From NCBI RefSeq assembly GCF_000732925.1, contig NZ_CP008953.1, forward strand, positions 5,022,001 through 5,086,000: 64,000 nt of DNA, given 5' to 3'. Source of the stretch: Amycolatopsis japonica (GTDB lineage: Bacteria > Actinomycetota > Actinomycetes > Mycobacteriales > Pseudonocardiaceae). Positions 57,519 through 64,000 of this stretch are shown in pieces. The notes under the pieces were generated by a model. That model had not been told where the DNA came from. It did not search any database and saw only the letters and a list, made by a program, of their open reading frames with translations. The position numbers were made by a program, and so were the translations under genes. Numbering within the stretch: the stretch's first letter is position 1; every line of letters starts with the position of its first letter.

Positions 57519-57932
57519 ATGATCGAAGAGACCCACCGGAAGCCGCCCGAGGAAAGGTCGGTCGGCGAACTGGTTTCCGATCTCGGTGACGAGGTCAAAC
57601 ACCTGGTCCGCGACGAGATGCGGCTCGCCGTGTTCGAGTTGCAGGGCAAGGGCAAGAAAATGGGGGTCGGCGCCGGATTGTTCGGCGCGGCGGGCATTTT
57701 CGCGCTCTTCGGCCTGGCGACGCTGATCACCGCGGTGGTGCTGGCCCTCGCCTTGGTCATGCCCGCGTGGCTGGCGGCCGTGGTGACGGGCGCGGCGCTC
57801 CTGCTGATCGGCGGTCTTTCCGCGCTCGTCGGCAAGAAGGAGGTCACGAGCGCGACCCCGCCGGTGCCGGAAGAAGCCATCGAGGGTGTCCGCGACGATG
57901 TCGACACCGTCAAGCAAGGAGTGCGCTCATGA
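57519..57932 (+). CDS. Phage-holin/DUF1469-like membrane protein
   Basis: 137 aa. ERSVGELVSDLGDEVKHLVRDEMRLA is the amphipathic N-terminus of this family; two helices follow (about 53-75 and 80-105). GAGGAGG lies before the ATG. First gene of a compact operon with DUF3618, DUF4235 and NDH-2 genes, a common actinomycete envelope-stress arrangement. Not a phage gene despite the family name. Confidence 0.85.
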   Translation: MIEETHRKPPEERSVGELVSDLGDEVKHLVRDEMRLAVFELQGKGKKMGVGAGLFGAAGIFALFGLATLITAVVLALALVMPAWLAAVVTGAALLLIGGLSALVGKKEVTSATPPVPEEAIEGVRDDVDTVKQGVRS

Positions 57933-58234
57933 GCGATTTCCCCAAGAACGCCGAAGAAGCCCGCGCCGATCGTGACGTGACGCGCGAAGAACTCACCGAG
58001 ACCCTCGACGCGCTGGGCAAGAAGATGGACGTCAAGGCGAGGGTGAACGACAACCTCGACGCGAAGGTCGATCAAGCCAGCGCGAAGATTTCCGACAAGG
58101 TTTCCGAGCCCGCGGCCGACAAGTTCCGCCAGGGCACCGAAATCGTCCGTGCCAATCCCCTGCCGATCTTCGCCGGCGTGCTCGCGCTGCTCGTCACGAT
58201 CCGGCTGATCCTGCGAAAGAGGTCTTCGTCGTGA
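57929..58234 (+). CDS. DUF3618 protein
   Basis: 101 aa. The opening EEARADRDVTREELTETLDALGKKMDVKARV is a helical DUF3618 pattern (cited here in part), with one C-terminal membrane helix (about 76-94) ending LRKRSSS. ATG overlaps the stop of the holin-like gene. Role in the cell envelope is unknown. Confidence 0.83.
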   Translation: MSDFPKNAEEARADRDVTREELTETLDALGKKMDVKARVNDNLDAKVDQASAKISDKVSEPAADKFRQGTEIVRANPLPIFAGVLALLVTIRLILRKRSSS

Positions 58235-58497
58235 ACAAGGTTCTCTACAAACCGCTGAACATGGTCGTGAGCGCCGCGGGCGGTGTCCTCGCCGGGATCG
58301 CGTTCAAACAGATCTGGAAACGCGTGAGCGGTGAAGAAGACGCGCCGAACGCCACCGACCGCGATTTCACCTGGACCCAGGTGATCGTCGCGGCCGCCGC
58401 GCAGGGCGCGATCTTCGGTGCGGTGAAGGCCGCCACCGAACGGGCGGGCGCGGTCGGCTACCGCAAGGCGACCGGCGACTGGCCCACGGAGGACTGA
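58231..58497 (+). CDS. DUF4235 protein
   Basis: 88 aa with two hydrophobic stretches: VVSAAGGVLAGIAFKQIWK and QVIVAAAAQGAIFGAVKAA. This is the standard DUF4235 layout. GTG at 58231 overlaps the DUF3618 stop (GTGA). Two bases separate it from the NDH-2 gene. Confidence 0.85.
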   Translation: MNKVLYKPLNMVVSAAGGVLAGIAFKQIWKRVSGEEDAPNATDRDFTWTQVIVAAAAQGAIFGAVKAATERAGAVGYRKATGDWPTED

Positions 58498-58499
58498 CG

Positions 58500-59795
58500 A
58501 TGCGCGTCGTGATCATCGGAGGCGGCTTCGCCGGGTACAACGCGGCGAAGACCCTGCTCAAATCGGTCGGCGACGACACCGAGATCGTGGTGCTGAACCC
58601 GACCGACTATTTCCTCTATCTTCCCTTGCTCCCCGAAGTCGCCGCCGGGATCTTGGAACCGCGGCGGATCTCGGTGTCCATTCCGGGCACGCTGCGCGGG
58701 GTGCGCCTCGTGCTCGGCACGACGACCTCCGTCGACTTCGACGGCCGCAGCGTGGCCTACACCGACCCGGAAGACCGCGAGCACCACCTCGGCTACGACC
58801 GCCTGGTGCTCGCCGCGGGCAGTGTCAACAAACTGCTACCGATCCCCGGCGTGCCGGAATACGCCCACGGTTTCCGTGGCCTGCCCGAAGCCCTGTACCT
58901 GCGGGACCACGTCACGCGACAGATCGAGCTCGCCGCCTCCGCGAAGGACCCGGCCGAGCGCGACGCGCGCTGCACGTTCGTCGTGGTCGGCGCCGGGTAC
59001 ACCGGCACGGAGGTCGCCGCGCAGGGGCCGGCGTTCACCGCCGCGCTCGCCGCCCGGCACCCCGAACTGAAGGATCAGAAGATCCGGTGGCTGCTGCTGG
59101 ATCTGGCCGACCGGGTCCTGCCGGAACTCGACCGGCGGCTCGGCACCACCGCGGACGAGGTGTTGCGCGCACGCGGTGTCGAGGTGCTGATGAAGACGTC
59201 GATCGAGGACGCCGGTCAGGAGGGGGTCACCCTGACCACCGGTGAATCCGTGCCGACCCACACCCTGGTGTGGTGCGTCGGCGTCCGGCCGGATCCGCTC
59301 ATCGAGGACCTGGGGCTGAAGACCGCCAAGGGCAGGCTGGTCGTGACGGCGCAGCTGAACGTCCCCGGGCGGCGCGACGTCTACGCGTGCGGAGACGCGG
59401 CGGCCGTGCCGGATCTGACCAGGCCCGGCGAGTACACGCCGATGACGGCCCAGCACGCCGAACGCCAGGGCAAGCTCGCCGGCAAGAACGTGGCGGCGTC
59501 ACTCGGACACGGGTCGCACGGCACGTACCGGCACCACGACCTCGGCTTCGTCGTCGACCTCGGCGCCCACCAGGCGGCCGCGAATCCCTTGCACGTCCCG
59601 CTTTCCGGGCTCGCCGCGAAGGCGGTCACCCGCGGCTACCACTTGCTGGCCATGCCGGGCAACCGGCTGCGGACCGCCACCGACTGGGCCTTGGACGCGG
59701 TGACGAAACGGCAGACCGTCCAATTAGGACTCGTCCGATCGGGTTCGGTGCCGCTGGACACGGATTCCCCCGAACTCCCCCGCACGAACTGCTAG
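58500..59795 (+). CDS. Type II NADH dehydrogenase-like FAD oxidoreductase
   Basis: 431 aa. FAD loop IIGGGFAGYNAA at the start, NAD loop VVGAGYTGTEVA at about 165, VWCVGVRPDP and ACGDAAAVPD are the NDH-2 hallmarks. It would move electrons from NADH to quinone at the membrane without pumping protons. The C-terminal region lacks a clear membrane anchor, with a hydrophobic stretch LHVPLSGLAAKAVTRGYHLLA. Fourth gene in the 57519-60310 operon. Confidence 0.88.
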   Translation: MRVVIIGGGFAGYNAAKTLLKSVGDDTEIVVLNPTDYFLYLPLLPEVAAGILEPRRISVSIPGTLRGVRLVLGTTTSVDFDGRSVAYTDPEDREHHLGYDRLVLAAGSVNKLLPIPGVPEYAHGFRGLPEALYLRDHVTRQIELAASAKDPAERDARCTFVVVGAGYTGTEVAAQGPAFTAALAARHPELKDQKIRWLLLDLADRVLPELDRRLGTTADEVLRARGVEVLMKTSIEDAGQEGVTLTTGESVPTHTLVWCVGVRPDPLIEDLGLKTAKGRLVVTAQLNVPGRRDVYACGDAAAVPDLTRPGEYTPMTAQHAERQGKLAGKNVAASLGHGSHGTYRHHDLGFVVDLGAHQAAANPLHVPLSGLAAKAVTRGYHLLAMPGNRLRTATDWALDAVTKRQTVQLGLVRSGSVPLDTDSPELPRTNC

Positions 59796-59806
59796 AGGAG
59801 ACGCCC

Positions 59807-60310
59807 ATGACCGCCGAATCCGATCCCGTCCGCGCCGAAGGGCCCTCAGTGGTCACCGAGGGCGGTGACGAAGCGGCCAAACTGCTGGTCCTCGACCCCG
59901 CGGGCGAGGGGAAGCACGGTGAACTCCCGGCCACGTGGCGGCCGCTCGCGGCCCGGCGTCAGGTCATCTGGTGCAGGCTGCCCGTCGATGGCGCGCTCAG
60001 CCAGGCCGAAGACGTCCTCGGCGACGCGGAACCCGGCGGCCCGCCGATCGACATGGTGGCCGCCGGCGACTCGGCCGCGGAGGCGCTGCGGCTGGCCGAA
60101 CGCCATCCCGGCGCGGCGTCCCACGTCCTGCTGGTCGACCCGGTACCGGACGAATCCTCCGAACTGGCCGAACGGGTGCGCTCCGGCGGGACCGCGGTGG
60201 ACGTGCTGCCCCACAGCACCGGCGAGCCGTACAACCGGATCCCGCCGCCGCTGCCGCTCGGGCATCCCGACGTCGTCGCGGGGGTCACCAAGATCCTCGA
60301 GGACGTTTAG
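59807..60310 (+). CDS. Hypothetical protein, possibly a reduced alpha/beta-hydrolase fold
   Basis: 167 aa. LLVLDPAGEG, RQVIWCRLP and the segment DMVAAGDSAAEALRLAERHPG followed by HVLLVDPVPD recall the core of an alpha/beta hydrolase (nucleophile elbow GDSAA), but the protein is too short for a full fold and I see no clear His. It follows NDH-2 by 11 bases with AGAGGAG before the ATG. Function unknown. Confidence 0.65.
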   Translation: MTAESDPVRAEGPSVVTEGGDEAAKLLVLDPAGEGKHGELPATWRPLAARRQVIWCRLPVDGALSQAEDVLGDAEPGGPPIDMVAAGDSAAEALRLAERHPGAASHVLLVDPVPDESSELAERVRSGGTAVDVLPHSTGEPYNRIPPPLPLGHPDVVAGVTKILEDV

Positions 60311-60330
60311 CCGCCGGGACGGGGCGGTAT
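60305..60330 (+). promoter_or_regulatory. Putative SigB/F-type promoter of the TPP enzyme
   Basis: GTTT (60305-60308, within the end of the previous gene), 16 bases, CGGTAT (60325-60330), nine bases before the ATG. Confidence 0.4.
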
Positions 60331-60339
60331 CCGGCGCCC

Positions 60340-62130
60340 ATGAGCGAAACCGTTGCGGACCATGTTCTGACCAGGCTGCGCGAATGGGACGTGGAGCAGG
60401 TCTTCGCCTATCCCGGCGACGGCATCAACGGGCTGGTGACCGCGTTCGGCGCGGCGGAGAACAAGCCCCGTTTCGTGCAGACGCGCCACGAGGAGATGGC
60501 GGCGTTCGCGGCCGTCGGATACGCGAAGCTGAGCGGGCGGCCCGGTGTCTGCATGGCGACGTCCGGCCCGGGGGCGATCCACCTGCTCAACGGCCTCTAC
60601 GACGCCAAACTCGACCACGTGCCGGTGGTGGCGATCGTCGGGCAGACCGCGCGCAGCGCGATGGGCGGCAGCTACCAGCAGGAGGTGGACCTGCAGGCGC
60701 TGTTCAAGGACGTCGCGAGCGAATACCTCGTCGAGGTGAACGTCCCCGAACAACTGCCGAACGCCCTCGACCGCGCCCTCCGCACGGCCATTGCCCAGCG
60801 CGCGCCCACGGCGCTGATCATCCCGGCGGATCTGCAGGAGGAGACCTATCAGCCGCCGCAGCACGAGTTCAAGCACGTGCCGTCCTCCCCGCCCGATCAC
60901 CCGCGGGCCAGCGTCATCCCGCCGTCGGACGAGGTCGCCCGCGCGGCCGAGGTGCTGAACGCGGGCGAGAAGGTCGCGATCCTGGTCGGGCAGGGCGCGC
61001 GCAACGCCGTCACCGAGGTACGCGAGGTGGCCGAGCTGACCGGCGCCGGAGTGGCGAAAGCGTTGCTGGGCAAGGATGTCCTGCCCGACGACCTGCCGTA
61101 CGTCACCGGCTCCATCGGACTGCTCGGCACGCGGCCGACGTACGAGATGATGCGGGACTGCGACACGCTCCTGATCGTCGGCTCGAACATGCCGTACGCG
61201 CAGTTCCTGCCGGAATTCGGCCAGGCGCGGGCGGTCCAGATCGACATCGATCCCCGCTTCCTCGGGCTGCGCTATCCGACCGAGGTCAATCTCCTCGGCG
61301 ACGCGAAGGGCACCTTGCAGCAACTGATCCCGTTGCTGCAAGGGAAATCCGAGCGCGGCTGGCGCGAGCGGATCGAGAAGAACGTCGGCGAATGGCAGGA
61401 GACGCTGACCCGGCAGGCGATGCTGGAGGCGGAACCGGTCAACCCGATGCGGATCGTGCACGAACTGTCCGAGCGGATTCCCGAGGACGCCATCGTCACC
61501 GCGGACTCCGGTTCGGCCACCAACTGGTACGCCAGGAACCTCCGGATGCGCGGCCGCATGCGGGGCACGCTGTCCGGCACCCTCGCGACGATGGGTTCCG
61601 GTGTCCCCTACGCGATCGGCGCGAAGTTCGCCCATCCCGACCGGCCGGTGATCGCGCTGGTCGGCGACGGCGCGATGCAGATGAACGGGATGGCGGAACT
61701 GCTGACCATCGCCCGGTACCGCGAACTGTGGACGGATCCGCGGTGCGTCATCTGCGTGTTCCACAACGGTGATCTGAACCAGGTCACCTGGGAACTGCGC
61801 GCCATGGGCGGCGCGCCGAAGTTCGAGCCGTCGCAGACCTTGCCGGAAGTGTCCTATTCGGACTTCGCGCTGGAGATCGGCCTGGGCGGGATCGCCGTCG
61901 ACGATCCCGCCCGGCTCGGCGAGGCGTGGGACGTCGCGCTGTCGACCGACGTGCCGACCGTGCTCGACGTCCGCTGCGATCCCGAGGTGCCGCCGATTCC
62001 GCCGCACGCCACCTTCGAGCAGGTGAAGTCGATGACCGAAGCCGTCCTCAAGGGCGAACCCGATGCCTGGCACCTGCTGACTCAGGGCATCAAGACGAAG
62101 ATGCAGGAGCTGTTGCCCTCGCGCCGCTGA
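60340..62130 (+). CDS. Thiamine-diphosphate-dependent enzyme (pyruvate oxidase/acetolactate-synthase-like)
   Basis: 596 aa with the three TPP domains: VFAYPGDGINGLV and the catalytic Glu in TRHEEMAA (N-terminal), a central FAD/Rossmann-like domain from about 190, and the C-terminal VGDGAMQMNGMAEL ending in the NGDLNQVTWE cofactor loop (GDG-N motif). Stress-linked pyruvate oxidases (PoxB group) have this layout. Substrate is probably pyruvate but is not proven. Confidence 0.87.
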   Translation: MSETVADHVLTRLREWDVEQVFAYPGDGINGLVTAFGAAENKPRFVQTRHEEMAAFAAVGYAKLSGRPGVCMATSGPGAIHLLNGLYDAKLDHVPVVAIVGQTARSAMGGSYQQEVDLQALFKDVASEYLVEVNVPEQLPNALDRALRTAIAQRAPTALIIPADLQEETYQPPQHEFKHVPSSPPDHPRASVIPPSDEVARAAEVLNAGEKVAILVGQGARNAVTEVREVAELTGAGVAKALLGKDVLPDDLPYVTGSIGLLGTRPTYEMMRDCDTLLIVGSNMPYAQFLPEFGQARAVQIDIDPRFLGLRYPTEVNLLGDAKGTLQQLIPLLQGKSERGWRERIEKNVGEWQETLTRQAMLEAEPVNPMRIVHELSERIPEDAIVTADSGSATNWYARNLRMRGRMRGTLSGTLATMGSGVPYAIGAKFAHPDRPVIALVGDGAMQMNGMAELLTIARYRELWTDPRCVICVFHNGDLNQVTWELRAMGGAPKFEPSQTLPEVSYSDFALEIGLGGIAVDDPARLGEAWDVALSTDVPTVLDVRCDPEVPPIPPHATFEQVKSMTEAVLKGEPDAWHLLTQGIKTKMQELLPSRR

Positions 62131-62133
62131 GGT

Positions 62134-62928
62134 TCACGCACTGGCGCCGCCGTCGAGGACGATGTCGTGCCCCACGACGTACGCGGACTCGTCGGAAGCC
62201 AGCCAGAGGACCGCCGCGGCGATCTCCTCGACCGCGCCGATCCGGCCGAGCGGGATGACCGCGCCGAGCCGGGCGGCGCGGTCGGCCTCGGACTCGCCGG
62301 GCCGGAACGACATACCGGTGTCGGTGGCGCCGGGGCTGACCGCGTTGATCCGGATGCCCTCGGCGATGTGGTCACGGGCGGCGGTCCGGGTCAGCACGTC
62401 CACGGCGGCCTTCGAGGCGGCGTACGCGGCCATTCCCGGCAGGCGGTGGTGCGAGCCGACGTTGGACGACATGTTGACGATGGCTCCCCCACCGCCCTTC
62501 CGCATCTGGGCGATCTCGTGCTTCATGGACAGCCAGGTGCCCGTGAGGTTCGTCCGCACGACGGCGTCGAAGCCGTCTTCGTCGAGATCCGCCGTCGGCG
62601 CGGGGCTGCCGAGGACGCCGGCGTTGTTGAACGCGACGTCGAGTTTGCCGTACCTGCGCACCGTCTCGGCGACGAGACGCTCGACTTCGGAGCCGACACT
62701 CACGTCCGCGGTCACCGCGTCGGCCGTTCCGCCGTCCGCCTCGATCTCCTTCACGGTCTGACGCAGCTTCTCGCCGTCTCGCCCCGAAACGACCACCTGA
62801 GCGCCTTCGCGCGCGAAGGCCGCCGCCGTGGCGCGCCCGATCCCGGATCCTCCGCCGGTGACCAGGACGACCTTGCCGTTGAATCGCTTCCCCACAGTGG
62901 TTACCACTTTCTGGTCCGATCGTTCCAT
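62134..62928 (-). CDS. SDR oxidoreductase
   Basis: 264 aa classical SDR with TGGGSGIG at about 24-31, NNAGVLG, the Ser in VNMSSNV, Y-A-A-S-K and the usual NAVSPGATDT end. It runs with the TetR gene, whose stop is two bases upstream, so the regulator probably controls this operon. Start at 62928 gives a longer N-terminus than usual; an internal start is possible. Converges tail to tail with the TPP enzyme. Confidence 0.87.
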   Translation of the reverse strand: MERSDQKVVTTVGKRFNGKVVLVTGGGSGIGRATAAAFAREGAQVVVSGRDGEKLRQTVKEIEADGGTADAVTADVSVGSEVERLVAETVRRYGKLDVAFNNAGVLGSPAPTADLDEDGFDAVVRTNLTGTWLSMKHEIAQMRKGGGGAIVNMSSNVGSHHRLPGMAAYAASKAAVDVLTRTAARDHIAEGIRINAVSPGATDTGMSFRPGESEADRAARLGAVIPLGRIGAVEEIAAAVLWLASDESAYVVGHDIVLDGGASA

Positions 62929-62930
62929 TA

Positions 62931-63527
62931 TCAGTGTTTGCGAGCGGCTTCGAGAACCGCGATGGCCTGCCTCGCCGTCGCCTTGGCCCGCGCCGCTGGA
63001 TCCGGCCCCTTGCTCAGCACCCGCATGCCCTGCAGGACGGTGAGCAGGAAGCCGGCCAGCTCTTCCGGGTCGGCGGAGGCGTCGAGTTCGCCCTGCGCCT
63101 TCGCGCGGCTCAACGCCATCCGCACCGCCAGTTCGAGCGCGTCCCAGCTGCGCTCGATCACCCGCACGACCTCGGGATCCTTCGGCATCATCTCCATGGC
63201 GGCGTTGACCACGAAACAGCCTTTGCGACCCGATTCGCCCAGGATTTCGGCGAGATAGCGGTCGATGAGCCGTCGCACTCCCGCGAGCGCCGGCCCCGGC
63301 CCGGCGAAGTCCTCGACGAACCGCTCGTTGCCCCGGGCGATGTAGCGATTCAAGGCCGTCAGGTACAGCTCGTGCTTGGTGCCGAAGGTCGCGTACAGGC
63401 TCGCCTTGCCGATGCCGAGCTCGGCGACCAGGTCACTGACCGAGGTGGCCTCGTAGCCCTGCCGCCAGAACAGCTCCAGTGCGGCTTCACAGGCCGCGTC
63501 GACGTCGAATTCCTTCACCCGGGACAT
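62931..63527 (-). CDS. TetR-family repressor
   Basis: 198 aa. The N-terminal HTH, FDVDAACEAALELFWRQGYEAT then LVAELGIGKASLYATFGTK, is clear, and the C-terminal ligand domain has the TetR_C_16-like end. First gene of the two-gene unit with the SDR. The 12-bp palindrome GACCGATCGGTC lies 22 bases upstream of its ATG and is the likely autoregulatory operator. It resembles regulators that sense electrophiles and control SDRs. Confidence 0.88.
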   Translation of the reverse strand: MSRVKEFDVDAACEAALELFWRQGYEATSVSDLVAELGIGKASLYATFGTKHELYLTALNRYIARGNERFVEDFAGPGPALAGVRRLIDRYLAEILGESGRKGCFVVNAAMEMMPKDPEVVRVIERSWDALELAVRMALSRAKAQGELDASADPEELAGFLLTVLQGMRVLSKGPDPAARAKATARQAIAVLEAARKH

Positions 63528-63549
63528 GACAGGAGCTTAACCGCATCTG

Positions 63550-63561
63550 GACCGATCGGTC
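63550..63561. promoter_or_regulatory. Probable TetR operator
   Basis: Perfect palindrome GACCGATCGGTC, typical in form for TetR-family sites, centred 28 bp before the TetR ATG. Confidence 0.55.
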
Positions 63562-63582
63562 AAATAAGCGGGTTGGCTACGA

Positions 63583-63625
63583 GTCGTCCGTCTGATCACG
63601 TGTGTCGTCCCCGCGGTCACGCGAA
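63583..63625. repeat. GACGACACACGTG-family repeat, third copy
   Basis: CGTCCGTCTGATCACGTGTGTCGTCC, half of the element also found at 941-1052 and 33602-33717, between the TetR and HxlR genes. Confidence 0.55.
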
Positions 63626-63652
63626 ACCGCCCGGAGACGCAGCGGAAGCCGC

Positions 63653-64000
63653 TCAACTACCGGCGTCGTAAGCCGACCGCGCCTCTTCCACCTTCGGCAG
63701 GTTCTCCGTCGACCAGTCCGCGAGGGTCGCGAACAGCGGCGCCAGGCTCCGCCCGAGGTCGCTGATCTCGTACTCGACCCGGGGCGGCACTTCGGCGTGA
63801 TAGGTCCGGGTGATCAGACCGTCGCGTTCCAGTTGCCGCAGCCGTTGCGTCAGCACCTTCGGCGTGATCGTGCCGATGCGCCGCTCGAGTTCGACGAACC
63901 GCTGCCTGCCGAATTCGTTGAGCGCCCACAGGATCGGCGTTGTCCAGCGGCTGAAGACGAGGTCGACCACCGGGGCGATCGGGCAGGCCTGGTCGGGTGT
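63653..64000 (-). CDS. HxlR-family regulator, truncated by the window edge
   Basis: At least 115 aa. The winged helix is seen in RWTTPILWALNEFGRQRFVELERR and TPKVLTQRLRQLERDGLI, and the open frame continues past a possible GTG at 63970 into codons reading TPDQACPIAP, which supply the CP motif near the start of most HxlR proteins. So the true start lies beyond base 64000. HxlR regulators sense aldehydes or redox stress through this Cys. The target gene is not in the window. Confidence 0.85.
   Translation of the reverse strand, partial: TPDQACPIAPVVDLVFSRWTTPILWALNEFGRQRFVELERRIGTITPKVLTQRLRQLERDGLITRTYHAEVPPRVEYEISDLGRSLAPLFATLADWSTENLPKVEEARSAYDAGS

Noticed and set aside
57519..57932. Prophage holin
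   Set aside because: Despite the family name it is in a conserved actinomycete operon with DUF3618 and DUF4235 genes and no phage genes are near.
1..64000. tRNA, rRNA or replication-origin features
   Set aside because: No cloverleaf-like segments, rRNA signatures or DnaA-box clusters were noticed by eye; a dedicated scan was not possible.

Overview
The window is high-GC actinobacterial DNA. GC-rich codon use, frequent GTG starts, ATGA/GTGA stop-start overlaps and several families of long genome palindromes all fit a Pseudonocardiales actinomycete; Amycolatopsis is my best guess, from memory of such repeats and not from a search. No rRNA, tRNA or CRISPR array was seen.

1-8.3 kb: a sugar/glycan operon on the + strand (epimerase, O-carbamoyltransferase, GmhA-like isomerase, HldE-like kinase/nucleotidyltransferase, SDR, GT9 glycosyltransferase, UDP-glucose dehydrogenase, flavodoxin-like protein). 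A GT2 glycosyltransferase fused to a GmhB-like phosphatase and a second GT9 follow at 18.2-20.8 kb. Together they supply most of an ADP-heptose type pathway. In between and after lie stress genes: lipoprotein, DUF6766-like protein, hemerythrin, PhoU, phosphoesterase, nucleotidyltransferase-BON fusion, FUSC, aldehyde dehydrogenase, large catalase and SDRs.

21.7-23.4 kb: an IS110-family element inserted inside a genome palindrome. Its 235-bp leader contains segments that match both target halves and both element ends, arranged as expected for a bridge RNA. An array of palindromes follows.

23.4-47.1 kb: a minus-strand biosynthetic gene cluster of two operons with no NRPS or PKS. It holds three ATP-grasp ligases and an N-N bond (hydrazine) module made of a lysine/ornithine N-monooxygenase, a stand-alone cupin, a stand-alone MetRS-like protein and an FAD amino-acid oxidase. 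It also holds a glutamate-mutase-like pair, an AsnRS-like synthetase, a GltS-type FMN protein, an arginine/asparagine hydroxylase-like dioxygenase, a DDAH-like hydrolase, an O-carbamoyltransferase, two transporters, a substrate-binding protein without a signal peptide, and an NB-ARC regulator. A near-identical 36/37-bp element lies 56-57 bp upstream of the first gene of each operon. The product is unknown to me; a carbamoylated, hydrazine-containing small peptide is a reasonable inference.

47.2-64 kb: scattered housekeeping and stress genes (reductase-like, VOC, GNAT, DUF2975 plus HTH, P450, UdgX, a frameshifted luciferase-like oxidoreductase, RsbW-like anti-sigma factor plus SigB/F sigma factor, small envelope proteins, NDH-2, a pyruvate-oxidase-like enzyme, SDR plus TetR, and a partial HxlR regulator). 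Sixteen motifs of the form G(T/A)TT-N15-17-GGGTA lie upstream of many non-cluster genes and suggest a shared stress-sigma regulon.
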